A stretch of 12,508 bases of DNA. It comes from Cloacimonetes bacterium UBA5284 (GTDB lineage: Bacteria; Cloacimonadota; Cloacimonadia; Cloacimonadales; Cloacimonadaceae). Positions 1 to 8,063 of this stretch are shown here, one piece after another (position 1 is the first letter of the stretch; each line of letters starts with the position of its first letter). The position numbers were made by a program, and so were the translations under genes. A model generated the notes under the pieces. That model was given only the letters and a program-made list of their open reading frames with translations, did no database searches and was not told the DNA's origin. The stretch spans positions 1-12,508 of the forward strand of contig DHSO01000035.1 of the NCBI GenBank assembly GCA_002410505.1, in the 5' to 3' direction.

Positions 1-1994
1 TCTTGCGCAGCTTGTTCAGCAGCCAATTTTTCGCGCTGCAGTTTCTCAGCTTTCTTCTTTTGTTGTCTGGCAATACGATCGCGCATGTATTGTTCGTGGA
101 TGGCGATGTATTCTTCCTGAAGTTTGGGATCACGTGAGAAGAAAAAGGCTTTCACAGACAGGATCAGTCTGCGGTTTTCCATATCCAGCTCAATCACCTT
201 GAGTGGCAGTTCTTCACCAACGTGGAAGGCATCTTCGCTGTGCTCCAGTTTTGCTAAAGCCAGATGGGAGATCGGGATAAAACCTTCAACCACGTCTTCG
301 TTCATCGGGATATCTACCAAGACTCCTTTGGGGATCAATTTTGAGATCTTTCCGATCACTTCTGTGTTCACCGGCAAGCTTTGATTCAAGCTTTCCCAGG
401 GATCCGGAGCGAGTTGCTTTACACCGAGAGCAATCCGGTGTTGCGCTTTGTCGATGGAAAGAATAATTGTCTCTACTTCCTGGCCTTTACGGAATACTTC
501 GCGGGGATGATAGATGCGCTTTGTCCAGCTAATATCTGAGATATGCACCAATCCGTCGATACCTTCTTCGATCTCAACGAAGGCTCCAAAAGCGGTAAGG
601 CTCTTCACTTTACGTTTCAGGACGGTTCCGATGGGATAGCGATCTTCAATAGTGAGCCAGGGATTGGGATCCATCTGTTTCATGCCCAGAGAGATACGTT
701 TGTTCTCCTTGTCCAGTTCCAATACGATGGCATTGATGGTGTCACCGTTTTTGAGGATTTTGCGGGCATCAGTAATCTTTTTTGTCCAGCTCATTTCGCT
801 GATGTGGACCAAACCTTCCACGCCGGGTTCCAGTTCCACAAAAGCACCGAAACTCTTCACGCTTACCACTTTACCGGTGATACGGGTACCTTCAGGATAT
901 TTGATTTCGATGTTTTCCCACGGATGTGGTACCAATTGTTTCAGTCCCAGAGATATTTTATTACTTTCAGGATCAAAATTGATCACTTTCACTTTTACTT
1001 TGTCGCCTATGGCAAGCATTTCTGAAGGGTGATTCAGCTTGCCCCAGGACATATCGGTAAGATGCAGAAGACCGTCAATACCGCCCAGATCTATGAAGGC
1101 GCCGTATTGGGTGATGTTTTTCACTTCACCTTCCAATTCAGAATCGATCTCGATCTTGCTGAGTAATTCTTCGCGTTTATGCGCTGCTTCTTCTTCCATT
1201 ACAGCACGACGGGAAAGAATGATATTGCTGTGTTCTTCATCCAGATTCACTACTTTGAACTGCAATTCTTTTCCGATGAACTGATCAAGATTGGGTATTG
1301 GTTTCAGAGACATCTGGCTACCGGGAAGGAAACCTTCGATGCCATATACCTCTACGATCATTCCGCCTTTTACACGACGACGAATGATGCCTGGTATGGC
1401 ATTTCCTTCTTCGTTGGCTTTCTTGATGCGTTCGATGTTTTCCTGGTAATCAGCTTTCTTTTTGGAAAGCTGCAAACGGCCGTCACCACTCTCGATCTTG
1501 TTGATGTAGACTCTGATAGTGCTATACTTCTCAGGTGGTCCGCTATAGGCAAATTCGGAGATCTGGATTACTCCTTCACTTTTGAAGCCGATGTCTACCC
1601 GGACTTCCTTATCAGAAACATCCACGATAGTACCTTCAATGATCTCGCCCACTTTAAAATTTGAGAATGATTCCTCATACATGCTCAGCATGTCTTCATG
1701 TTCCATCTCTTCAGGGCTGAGAGTTTCGTGTGTTTCTTCCTCTGCAGGAGCCGATACCTCTGCACTCATATCTGCATCAGACTCAGTTTTCTGATCAGCT
1801 TCCGGTTCTGTTTCATGAACTGTTTCTAACTCAGTTTCCTCAACTTCACTTTCTTCTGCTTCAGGGGTTGATTCTTCTTTTCTCGGCTCTTCTTTGTTTT
1901 CGAGCACAGTTTCTACTTCCGTTGATTTCGACGCTGTGTCTTCTCCTTCGAGTATGATCTCGGGATCGACTGGGTTTTGATCATGATTTAACAT
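1..1994 (-). CDS. rpsA: 30S ribosomal protein S1 (3' end outside window)
   Basis: S1 binds mRNA on the small ribosomal subunit and helps load structured or weak-SD messages. The reading frame runs from an ATG at 1994 to the left edge, giving 664 residues with no stop. Six S1 (OB-fold) repeats are visible, at about residues 113-180, 197-265, 283-353, 370-440, 455-527 and 542-616. The middle ones carry the usual pattern GAFVE..(G)(V/I)(D/E)GLVHIS followed by ISLG(M/L)KQ. Two extensions are unusual. Residues 1-109 are low complexity and very acidic (about 40 Asp/Glu against 5 Lys/Arg), and after residue 620 there is a Lys/Gln/Ala/Glu-rich tail that is still open at the edge. The E. coli protein (557 residues) lacks the acidic leader. 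The ATG has an excellent SD (AAGGAGG, 4-base spacing) lying inside the end of ispH. The gene overlaps ispH by 7 bases, so it is probably translationally coupled to it. Confidence 0.96.
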   Translation of the reverse strand, partial: MLNHDQNPVDPEIILEGEDTASKSTEVETVLENKEEPRKEESTPEAEESEVEETELETVHETEPEADQKTESDADMSAEVSAPAEEETHETLSPEEMEHEDMLSMYEESFSNFKVGEIIEGTIVDVSDKEVRVDIGFKSEGVIQISEFAYSGPPEKYSTIRVYINKIESGDGRLQLSKKKADYQENIERIKKANEEGNAIPGIIRRRVKGGMIVEVYGIEGFLPGSQMSLKPIPNLDQFIGKELQFKVVNLDEEHSNIILSRRAVMEEEAAHKREELLSKIEIDSELEGEVKNITQYGAFIDLGGIDGLLHLTDMSWGKLNHPSEMLAIGDKVKVKVINFDPESNKISLGLKQLVPHPWENIEIKYPEGTRITGKVVSVKSFGAFVELEPGVEGLVHISEMSWTKKITDARKILKNGDTINAIVLELDKENKRISLGMKQMDPNPWLTIEDRYPIGTVLKRKVKSLTAFGAFVEIEEGIDGLVHISDISWTKRIYHPREVFRKGQEVETIILSIDKAQHRIALGVKQLAPDPWESLNQSLPVNTEVIGKISKLIPKGVLVDIPMNEDVVEGFIPISHLALAKLEHSEDAFHVGEELPLKVIELDMENRRLILSVKAFFFSRDPKLQEEYIAIHEQYMRDRIARQQKKKAEKLQREKLAAEQAAQ

Positions 1995-2875
1995 GATTCC
2001 TCCTTAAACAAGGGGATGTTCTGAATACCGGTTGCCGGGCATTCTTCCCCATTTATTTTCATAATTTTATTGTATACTTCCACGATCTGCGCTTCAGGGG
2101 TACTGGCTCCGGCACAAAGGCCGATTCTAGCTTTGTCCACAAAGATCTCCGGTGTCAATTCAGCTCCGGTCTCGATGTGTATAGTGGGGCAATATTCGGA
2201 ACAAAGCCTGGCCAGCATTTTGGTATTGGAGCTATGTTTGCCACCGATTACTACCATAATGTCGCTTTCTTTGGCCAGTTCGGCGCCGGCAATCTGTCGC
2301 TGCCCGGTAGCCAGACAGATAGTGTTGTGTACTTTCAGATCCATCACTTTGGGCAGCAAGCTCGATACCAGATTGATCAAATGTTCGATTTTCTGTGTAG
2401 TTTGAGATATCACACAGAGACGTTTTGCCATTACCGGAGCCAATTCTTCGTTGGGACTCACGACTACGGTATCCGAGTTGCCATAGCTTTTCATACCGAT
2501 CACTTCCGGGTGACAAGGATCCCCAAGTATTATAACAGGGTATCCCTCGGCATTGGCTTGCTTTATCAAGTCATGAGTCTTGCTTACATAAGGGCATGTG
2601 GCATCGATTATTGTGTTTCCCTGTTTCACAAGTACATTGTATTCTTCTTTGCTGATGCCGTGAGAGCGTATGATCACTACACTATTATGTAACTCCTGGG
2701 CAGCACTCGCGACCCTTAGTCCCTTGGCTCTGAGCTCTTGTACAAACTGCGGATTGTGGATTAACTCGCCCAGACTATATACTTCTTCACCTTTCTGAAC
2801 CGCGTCCATGGCCAGTTGAATTGCTCGCCGCACTCCAAAACAGAAACCGGAATAACGAGCTAATCTTATCTGCAT
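1988..2875 (-). CDS. ispH: 4-hydroxy-3-methylbut-2-enyl diphosphate reductase (IspH/LytB)
   Basis: This is the last enzyme of the MEP isoprenoid pathway. It reduces HMBPP to isopentenyl and dimethylallyl diphosphate using a [4Fe-4S] cluster in the cytoplasm. The 295-residue protein has the full family signature. The three cluster cysteines are C12 (in FCFGVRRA), C94 (DATCPYV) and C187 (TICLATGQRQ). Substrate-binding residues are H40, H72 (RSHGI), H122 and E124 (CHPEV), the T159-T160 pair, S215-S216-N217 and S258 (GAST). Its length is normal for the single-domain enzyme. The ATG start overlaps the end of cmk by 10 bases and has only a weak SD-like GGATGAG, which suggests coupling to cmk translation. 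The 3' end contains the SD and start codon of rpsA. In some Clostridia IspH and S1 are fused in one protein; here they are separate but overlapping. Confidence 0.97.
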   Translation of the reverse strand: MQIRLARYSGFCFGVRRAIQLAMDAVQKGEEVYSLGELIHNPQFVQELRAKGLRVASAAQELHNSVVIIRSHGISKEEYNVLVKQGNTIIDATCPYVSKTHDLIKQANAEGYPVIILGDPCHPEVIGMKSYGNSDTVVVSPNEELAPVMAKRLCVISQTTQKIEHLINLVSSLLPKVMDLKVHNTICLATGQRQIAGAELAKESDIMVVIGGKHSSNTKMLARLCSEYCPTIHIETGAELTPEIFVDKARIGLCAGASTPEAQIVEVYNKIMKINGEECPATGIQNIPLFKEESC

Positions 2876-3555
2876 AACTCATCCATGCGCTGCAGATAGT
2901 GTTCATACAGCAAGTTTACTTGCCCCTCGATAGTGAGAGATCCGGTATCAATACGGATGGAGTCCTCAGCTGGGATCAAAGGCGCCAAAGACCGGGAGCT
3001 GTCTGCTTTATCCCGTTCTTCAAGCTCTTGCAAAACAGTTTTATAATCAGGCTTAAGGCCGTTTTCTTTCAGTTCCAGGTAGCGTCTTTCCGCCCTAATC
3101 TCTACGGGAGCAATTATGAAGAACTTCAGTTCCGCGTCGGGAAAGACCACGGTTCCAATGTCCCTACCATCCAAGATCACTCCACCCTTTTCTCCCAGTT
3201 TCCGTTGCAGATCCACCATTTTTTCTCGAACAGCTCTTTTCGCTGAGATGGCAGAAGCAAGGCGAGAGATGTCTGGCTCGCGGATTGCTTGGGATACGTC
3301 TTGATGGTTCAGATAGGTGCGATTGCCATTTTCATCGTATTGGATTACGACTTGGATAGAGTTCATTAAAGTAGCTATTGCATCAGTATCTTCAAGATCA
3401 ATATCGCTTTGCTTTGCGGCCAGAGCACAGGCGCGATACATGGCACCCGTATCCAGGTAAACATAGCCCAGTTTGCGAGCTAAAAGCTTTGCGGCGGTAC
3501 TCTTACCAGAGGCAGCAGGTCCGTCGATAGCGATAATAATTTGTCTCATATCCAA
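2866..3555 (-). CDS. cmk: Cytidylate kinase
   Basis: Cytidylate kinase phosphorylates CMP and dCMP with ATP, recycling pyrimidine nucleotides in the cytoplasm. The 229-residue protein begins with the P-loop GPAASGKST (residues 12-20). It has the DTGAMYR nucleoside-site motif (35-41), the GRDIGTVVFPDAELKFF block (130-146), the RAERR lid segment (154-158) and the closing RD..DSSR..APL..A.DS..IDT pattern (181-204). These are all typical of bacterial Cmk. The start is uncertain. A TTG at 3555 has a GGAG seven bases upstream, whereas the ATG at 3549 (two codons shorter) has the same GGAG at 13 bases. The TTG therefore has the better spacing, but most homologues would align to either. It is the first gene of the overlapping cmk-ispH-rpsA operon. 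A TTGACT hexamer (3602-3597, minus strand) lies 41 bases upstream, but I see no good -10 partner for it. Confidence 0.96.
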   Translation of the reverse strand: MDMRQIIIAIDGPAASGKSTAAKLLARKLGYVYLDTGAMYRACALAAKQSDIDLEDTDAIATLMNSIQVVIQYDENGNRTYLNHQDVSQAIREPDISRLASAISAKRAVREKMVDLQRKLGEKGGVILDGRDIGTVVFPDAELKFFIIAPVEIRAERRYLELKENGLKPDYKTVLQELEERDKADSSRSLAPLIPAEDSIRIDTGSLTIEGQVNLLYEHYLQRMDELCR

Positions 3556-3642
3556 TACTAATCTCCATGTTACACCATTTTTTTAGCATGGCTATGAGTC
3601 AATATATTTTTTCTCTTTACACTATTTTATTTCCGGAATCGC
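3556..3642. other. Gap between efflux operon and cmk operon
   Basis: These 87 A/T-rich bases separate the end of the RND permease gene from cmk. On the minus strand I see no hairpin followed by a T run, so no intrinsic terminator is evident for the efflux operon. The short palindrome TAGCCATGCTA is followed by A residues rather than T. A TTGACT hexamer (3602-3597) could be a -35 box for cmk, but the matching -10 region (AATGGT at 17-base spacing) is poor. Read-through from the efflux genes into cmk therefore cannot be excluded. Confidence 0.45.
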
Positions 3643-6600
3643 TTATTTCTCGGACCAGCTTTTATCGCGCAAGCCACCTTCAAACGCAGAATAAAGCACC
3701 GGAATCACTACCAGAGTGATTAAGGTTGAACTGAGCAATCCACCCACAACAGCTCTGGCCAGGGGAGCTTGAGTTTCGCTGCCCTCCCCCATTCCGATTG
3801 CCATGGGCAGTAAACCCAGAACGGTTGAAAGTGCTGTCATTAAAATCGGACGCAAACGTCTTCTGCTTGCTTCTTCGATTGCCTCACGCAATTTCATATT
3901 GTCGTGTTCTCTCAGTTGATTCGTCGTATTCACCAAAAGGATGGCGTTATTCACCACAATCCCCGCCAGCATGATGATACCGATGTAGGTTTGGATATTG
4001 AAGGTAGTGCCGGTAATAAAGAGGATCAAGCTAACTCCAATGAGGGCAAAAGGTACGGAGAACATTACGATGAAGGGATCGCGAATGGATTCAAACTGAC
4101 TGGCCATCACCATATAGATTAACACCAAAGCGAGAATGATCCCTATGAACAGCTCCCGGAAGGACTCTTGCTGTTCTTTGTAATCCCCCACGATCTCCAC
4201 AGAAAAACCGATCGGGACGGGAATCTCATCCAGCCTGTTCTGTATGTCGCCAATAACCGTGGAGAGATTTCTTCCACTGATATTTGCGGAAACGTCGATC
4301 ATGCGCTCTTGATTTACTCGTTCTATCACCGTAGAACTCTCACCGCTTTGAGTGCTCACCACATTTCTAAGTACTATGGGAACTCCATCTGAATTGCTCA
4401 CACTGAGGTCGAGCAGTTCTTTGATTGGCATTTGGTCAGCATCTTTTACTTGCACCATGATAGGATACTCTTTGCCATGATCCAGATAATCTCCGGCACT
4501 CCTCCCGGAAAGCACTGTTTCAAGGGTTGCGGATATCTGTTGCACACTCATGCCCAGTTCCGCAGCCTTGACTCTATCGATAATCACCAGATCTTCCGGA
4601 GCTCCGGCAGTACGGCTCAGATTCACATCCGTAATGCCATCGACACTCTCCACATGTTGCATGATAATTCCCGCCAGGCGATAGGCTTCATCCATTTCGT
4701 GGCCACGCACTTGAATCTCGATGCGACCACCGCCGCCACCCATAACCCTGGTAAGACGGTTGTTACTGACGGCAAACACCCGCACTCTGGTTCCGGGGAT
4801 AGCTCCCAATCGAGCGCGAATCTCATCAGCTATTTGCTGATCACTGCGAGCTCGGTCTGATTTACTTAAAAGGCTGATGCGCAAAGAGCCGGTATTGGAG
4901 GAGCCCCAACCCCCACCACCGGCAGATGCTACGATACTGGTGATTTCAGGCATATCTTTGATGCGTGATTCGGCTTCCAGCATTTTTTGATCTACCAGTT
5001 CCAGTTTGGTTCCGGCTACCATATCCAGACTTACACGCACTTCACCTTCATCACTCATCGGCATCAATTCAGAATCGATTGACCGGGTAAGCACGAATGC
5101 CGCTAGCAGCAACAGTAAAGCAATGAGCGCAGTCTTTCCTCTATTGTCCAGTGCAGCAGCCAATAGCTTTTTATAGAACAATTCAATAGTGCTTAGAATC
5201 TTTCCAATGGCAAAATACAATCTCGCGGTGAGCCGTTTTGACTTCGGATCCGGTTCTGCGCTAACCTTGATCAATCTACTTGATAGCATCGGCACCAGTG
5301 TGAGCGCAGTAGCCAGTGAACATATCAGGGCAAAAACCACCACAAAGGCCAGTTGCTGAAACATGATCCCACTCATGCCCCGCATAAACAGCAGGGGAAG
5401 GAATACGACGATGGAGGTGAGTGTACTGGCCAGTATGGGAGAACCTACTTCATTAGCCCCCTCGATGGCCGCCTGTTTGGATTCCTTGCCCATTTCCCTG
5501 TGCCGGAATATATTCTCCATCACTACGATGGAATTGTCCAAAAGCTGGCCAACACCCAATGCCAAAGCACCTATAGTCATCAGATTCAGAGTAAATCCAT
5601 TGAAATACAGCAAACCGAAGGTAGCCATAATCGAGATTGGTATTGCAGTCGATATAACCGTGGTGCTCTTGAGATTGCGCAAGAAAAAAAGCAAAATGAG
5701 CACAGCTAGAATGCCACCCAGCAGTGCAGAAAGACTTACATTGTTGATGGATTGCTTAATGAATACAGAGCTGTCCATCAGGGGGATAATATTGATCTGG
5801 GGGATGCTGCGGTTGATCTGAACCACCTCATCCAAAACCCCCTGCACCACCTTCACAGTATTGGTTCCGGATTGTTTATTGATGGCTATCTGAATGCCGT
5901 TTTGCCCATTTATGCGAACAATGCGGGTTACTTTTGATGCAGTATCCAGTATCTCAGCGATGTCTTTGAGGGCGACTACAGATCCGCCCCGTCGGACTAT
6001 AATTGTGTTCTTCAGCTCTTCTAGGTTTTCAAATACTCCGGGGACTCTGATGGTAATCTGATGATTTCCCCGATAGATGTTTCCCGTAGGTTGATTGATG
6101 TTTGCCGCTCGCACGCTGCTAATCACTTGATCGAGGGGTATCCTCAAAGCATTCATCTTCAACGGATCAATATTGATGTGGATTTCCCTGCTCCTGCCGC
6201 CCCAGATGCTGACGCTGGCCACACCATCAACTCTTTCCAAGCGATAGCTGACCTGTTCTTCCAATATTCTACGCAATTCCAATACATCCAGGTCGCTGGT
6301 GACACCCATCATAATAACTGGGGTGGCAGACATATCATACTTACGCAGTGAAGGCCGGCTTGCTTCATCCGGCAAGCGAGAGATAATTCGGTCCAGCCGG
6401 TCGCGAATATCATTTGAGGCTGCTTCCAGATCGGTGCCCCAACTGAAGCTTACCTGCACATTGCTACTACCTTCGGTAGAGCGTGAAGATATTTCCTGAA
6501 CCCCCGGCACTGCGGCCAAAGCTTCTTCGATCGGCCTGGTAACCAGTTCCTCCATGGTGAGTGGCGATGCTTTGGAATAACTGGTGGAAACACTGATGGT

Positions 6601-6729
6601 AGGTGAGGTTACATCAGGCATAAGGTCTATCGGCAAGCGGGAAAGCGCGACAGCGCCCAGAATGATAACGATCATGCTGACCATGATCGTCAAAACCGGT
6701 CTTCCTACCGCGACTTGCGATATCTTCAC
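3643..6729 (-). CDS. RND efflux permease, AcrB/HAE1-like family
   Basis: This is the inner-membrane pump of a tripartite RND exporter, which uses the proton gradient to expel substrates through an adaptor and an outer-membrane channel. The 1028 residues match the usual size and show the duplicated RND plan: TM1 (about 11-30), a first periplasmic loop, a TM block (about 330-485), TM7 (about 533-549), a second periplasmic loop, and a final TM block (about 858-1015). The TM4 relay motif reads GQLLDNSIVVMENI. D398 matches AcrB D407, and N399 stands at the D408 position. In TM10, GIVVNNAILLV puts N927 where AcrB has K940. This D/N-N pattern is known from many non-AcrB HAE1 pumps. Two glycine runs occur in the second loop (604-607 and 664-668). 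The start is GTG at 6729, overlapping the adaptor stop (GTGA), with GAGGTG four bases upstream. The substrate cannot be predicted. Confidence 0.93.
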   Translation of the reverse strand: MKISQVAVGRPVLTIMVSMIVIILGAVALSRLPIDLMPDVTSPTISVSTSYSKASPLTMEELVTRPIEEALAAVPGVQEISSRSTEGSSNVQVSFSWGTDLEAASNDIRDRLDRIISRLPDEASRPSLRKYDMSATPVIMMGVTSDLDVLELRRILEEQVSYRLERVDGVASVSIWGGRSREIHINIDPLKMNALRIPLDQVISSVRAANINQPTGNIYRGNHQITIRVPGVFENLEELKNTIIVRRGGSVVALKDIAEILDTASKVTRIVRINGQNGIQIAINKQSGTNTVKVVQGVLDEVVQINRSIPQINIIPLMDSSVFIKQSINNVSLSALLGGILAVLILLFFLRNLKSTTVISTAIPISIMATFGLLYFNGFTLNLMTIGALALGVGQLLDNSIVVMENIFRHREMGKESKQAAIEGANEVGSPILASTLTSIVVFLPLLFMRGMSGIMFQQLAFVVVFALICSLATALTLVPMLSSRLIKVSAEPDPKSKRLTARLYFAIGKILSTIELFYKKLLAAALDNRGKTALIALLLLLAAFVLTRSIDSELMPMSDEGEVRVSLDMVAGTKLELVDQKMLEAESRIKDMPEITSIVASAGGGGWGSSNTGSLRISLLSKSDRARSDQQIADEIRARLGAIPGTRVRVFAVSNNRLTRVMGGGGGRIEIQVRGHEMDEAYRLAGIIMQHVESVDGITDVNLSRTAGAPEDLVIIDRVKAAELGMSVQQISATLETVLSGRSAGDYLDHGKEYPIMVQVKDADQMPIKELLDLSVSNSDGVPIVLRNVVSTQSGESSTVIERVNQERMIDVSANISGRNLSTVIGDIQNRLDEIPVPIGFSVEIVGDYKEQQESFRELFIGIILALVLIYMVMASQFESIRDPFIVMFSVPFALIGVSLILFITGTTFNIQTYIGIIMLAGIVVNNAILLVNTTNQLREHDNMKLREAIEEASRRRLRPILMTALSTVLGLLPMAIGMGEGSETQAPLARAVVGGLLSSTLITLVVIPVLYSAFEGGLRDKSWSEK

Positions 6730-7895
6730 TTTTCACCTCGACCCTGAACTGTAACCTTCCTGCCGTCATCCAACATATCCTGACCCAATACAACCACCTC
6801 CCCACTAAGAGGAGGATCCACGATTTCCACATGTCCTTGTGAAGAGATCCCGGTCTTTACCGCAATGAAGTTTACCGTAGCGCTTTCGGGATCATGCAGA
6901 AATACACCCTGCTCACCCCTGAGTTTACTGAGTGCTCGTTCATCGACAGCCTGCACACCGGCTTTTGTTTGGAAACTAATGGCCACCCGTACAAACATGC
7001 CGGGTTTCAGCATCGCCTGGATATTGGGCACCTCTATCTCGATACGCGCCTGACGAGAAGATTCTTGTAACACCGGTGCAATCCGCAATACTTTGCCTGT
7101 GAAGCTTTGATCGGGATAAGAATCGCTATATATTGTGGCGTTCTGACCGATTTTTACACGGTTATAATCCTGCTCAATTACATCGAGCACGGCAATAACA
7201 CTGCTGATGTCCATCAAGGAAACAATCGGCGTCCCTGCGGATAGCTGAGAGCCTTCTTCTGCAAAACGTTCTCCAATAACCCTGTATTCTGCGTCATCGG
7301 ACCAATCCGCGGTAATTTTGGCAAAGGAAAGCTGTAATTCCGCTGTATTCAGCGCTGCCAATGCGCTATTTAGAGTTGCTTTGGCAATGCTATCCTGAGC
7401 CAGAGCACCGGCATACTGGCTATTGGCATGGTCAAACTCACTTTGGGATATGTACGATCTTTCAACTAGCTCACGCGTTCGCTCCAATTCTGTGAAGGCA
7501 AGTTCCAAGCTTAGTTCTGCCTGTCCCGCATTTGCCCTCGCCACTTCCACAGCCGCATTGGCTCGCAGATATTCCTGTTGCATCAACCGATCATCAAGCT
7601 GAGCCAGCAAATCTCCCTTGCGTACTCTCTGTCCGATATTCACATGGAGTTTTTGCAACTGACCAGACACTTTGGGGGCAACTAAGAATTTGTGTTTTGC
7701 TTCCAAACTTCCGCTAAAAGTGGAACGTTCCACCATATCCCTGATTTCTACAGGTGCCAGCTCCACCGGAATTGCTTGCATCATTCCGCCGGGTCTTCGC
7801 TGATTGTCTCCGGCTTCAGGTTTGGCAACCACTACTTTCCAGATTACTATCGCTAGTATGATGATCAGGATGATCCATATCCATCTATGTTTCAT
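6726..7895 (-). CDS. RND efflux periplasmic adaptor (HlyD/membrane-fusion protein)
   Basis: The adaptor links the RND permease to an outer-membrane channel across the periplasm. The 389-residue protein starts with a signal-anchor (hydrophobic residues about 5-24) and has no lipobox cysteine, so it is probably membrane-anchored rather than a lipoprotein. The first lipoyl half is at about 65-102 (VSGQLQKLHVNIGQRVRKGDLLAQLD). A long alpha-hairpin rich in Ala, Leu and Glu follows at about 103-190, then the second lipoyl half (to about 231), a beta-barrel (232-305, with KVLRIAP and LKPGMFVRV) and the membrane-proximal domain (to 385). The usual TAPFDG-type stretch after the hairpin is replaced by TADWSDDAEYRVIGER, a small local oddity. 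The ATG at 7895 is preceded by GGAG at nine bases. The stop overlaps the permease start by four bases, so the two are surely co-expressed. Confidence 0.92.
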   Translation of the reverse strand: MKHRWIWIILIIILAIVIWKVVVAKPEAGDNQRRPGGMMQAIPVELAPVEIRDMVERSTFSGSLEAKHKFLVAPKVSGQLQKLHVNIGQRVRKGDLLAQLDDRLMQQEYLRANAAVEVARANAGQAELSLELAFTELERTRELVERSYISQSEFDHANSQYAGALAQDSIAKATLNSALAALNTAELQLSFAKITADWSDDAEYRVIGERFAEEGSQLSAGTPIVSLMDISSVIAVLDVIEQDYNRVKIGQNATIYSDSYPDQSFTGKVLRIAPVLQESSRQARIEIEVPNIQAMLKPGMFVRVAISFQTKAGVQAVDERALSKLRGEQGVFLHDPESATVNFIAVKTGISSQGHVEIVDPPLSGEVVVLGQDMLDDGRKVTVQGRGEK

Positions 7896-7954
7896 AACTT
7901 GTTACTCCAATGCAATTTGCCTTCCTCATAGAATAAATACTCACAGACGGGGGC

Positions 7955-7983
7955 ATAAAATAGCGCAAGCTTTATCCAGTCAA
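7955..7983 (-). promoter_or_regulatory. Candidate sigma-70 type promoter of the efflux operon
   Basis: On the minus strand TTGACT (7983-7978) is followed after exactly 17 bases by TTTTAT (7960-7955), which matches TATAAT at four of six positions. Transcription would start near 7948, giving a leader of about 50 bases before the adaptor ATG at 7895. The 168-base gap in which it lies (7896-8063) also follows the stop of the histidine-kinase gene, and no clear intrinsic terminator for that gene is visible in it. The call rests on motif match and position only. Confidence 0.4.
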
Positions 7984-8063
7984 GAAAAAATCGCCATAAT
8001 CGATATAGAGCTACTTCTTCCTCATCCGCATAATAATGATTACAGGATAATACGAAATAGCAT

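Noticed and set aside
543..1664. Two plus-strand open frames of about 160 codons opposite rpsA
   Set aside because: They are antisense shadows of the repeated S1 domains; the minus strand encodes an unambiguous S1 protein and the shadows have no SD or family features.
2177..2692. 171-codon plus-strand frame opposite ispH
   Set aside because: It lies wholly opposite a conserved enzyme gene with all catalytic residues, and its own translation resembles no family.
3581..3600. Hairpin-like TAGCCATGCTA after the efflux operon as a terminator
   Set aside because: The stem is only four base pairs and on the minus strand it is followed by A residues, not T.
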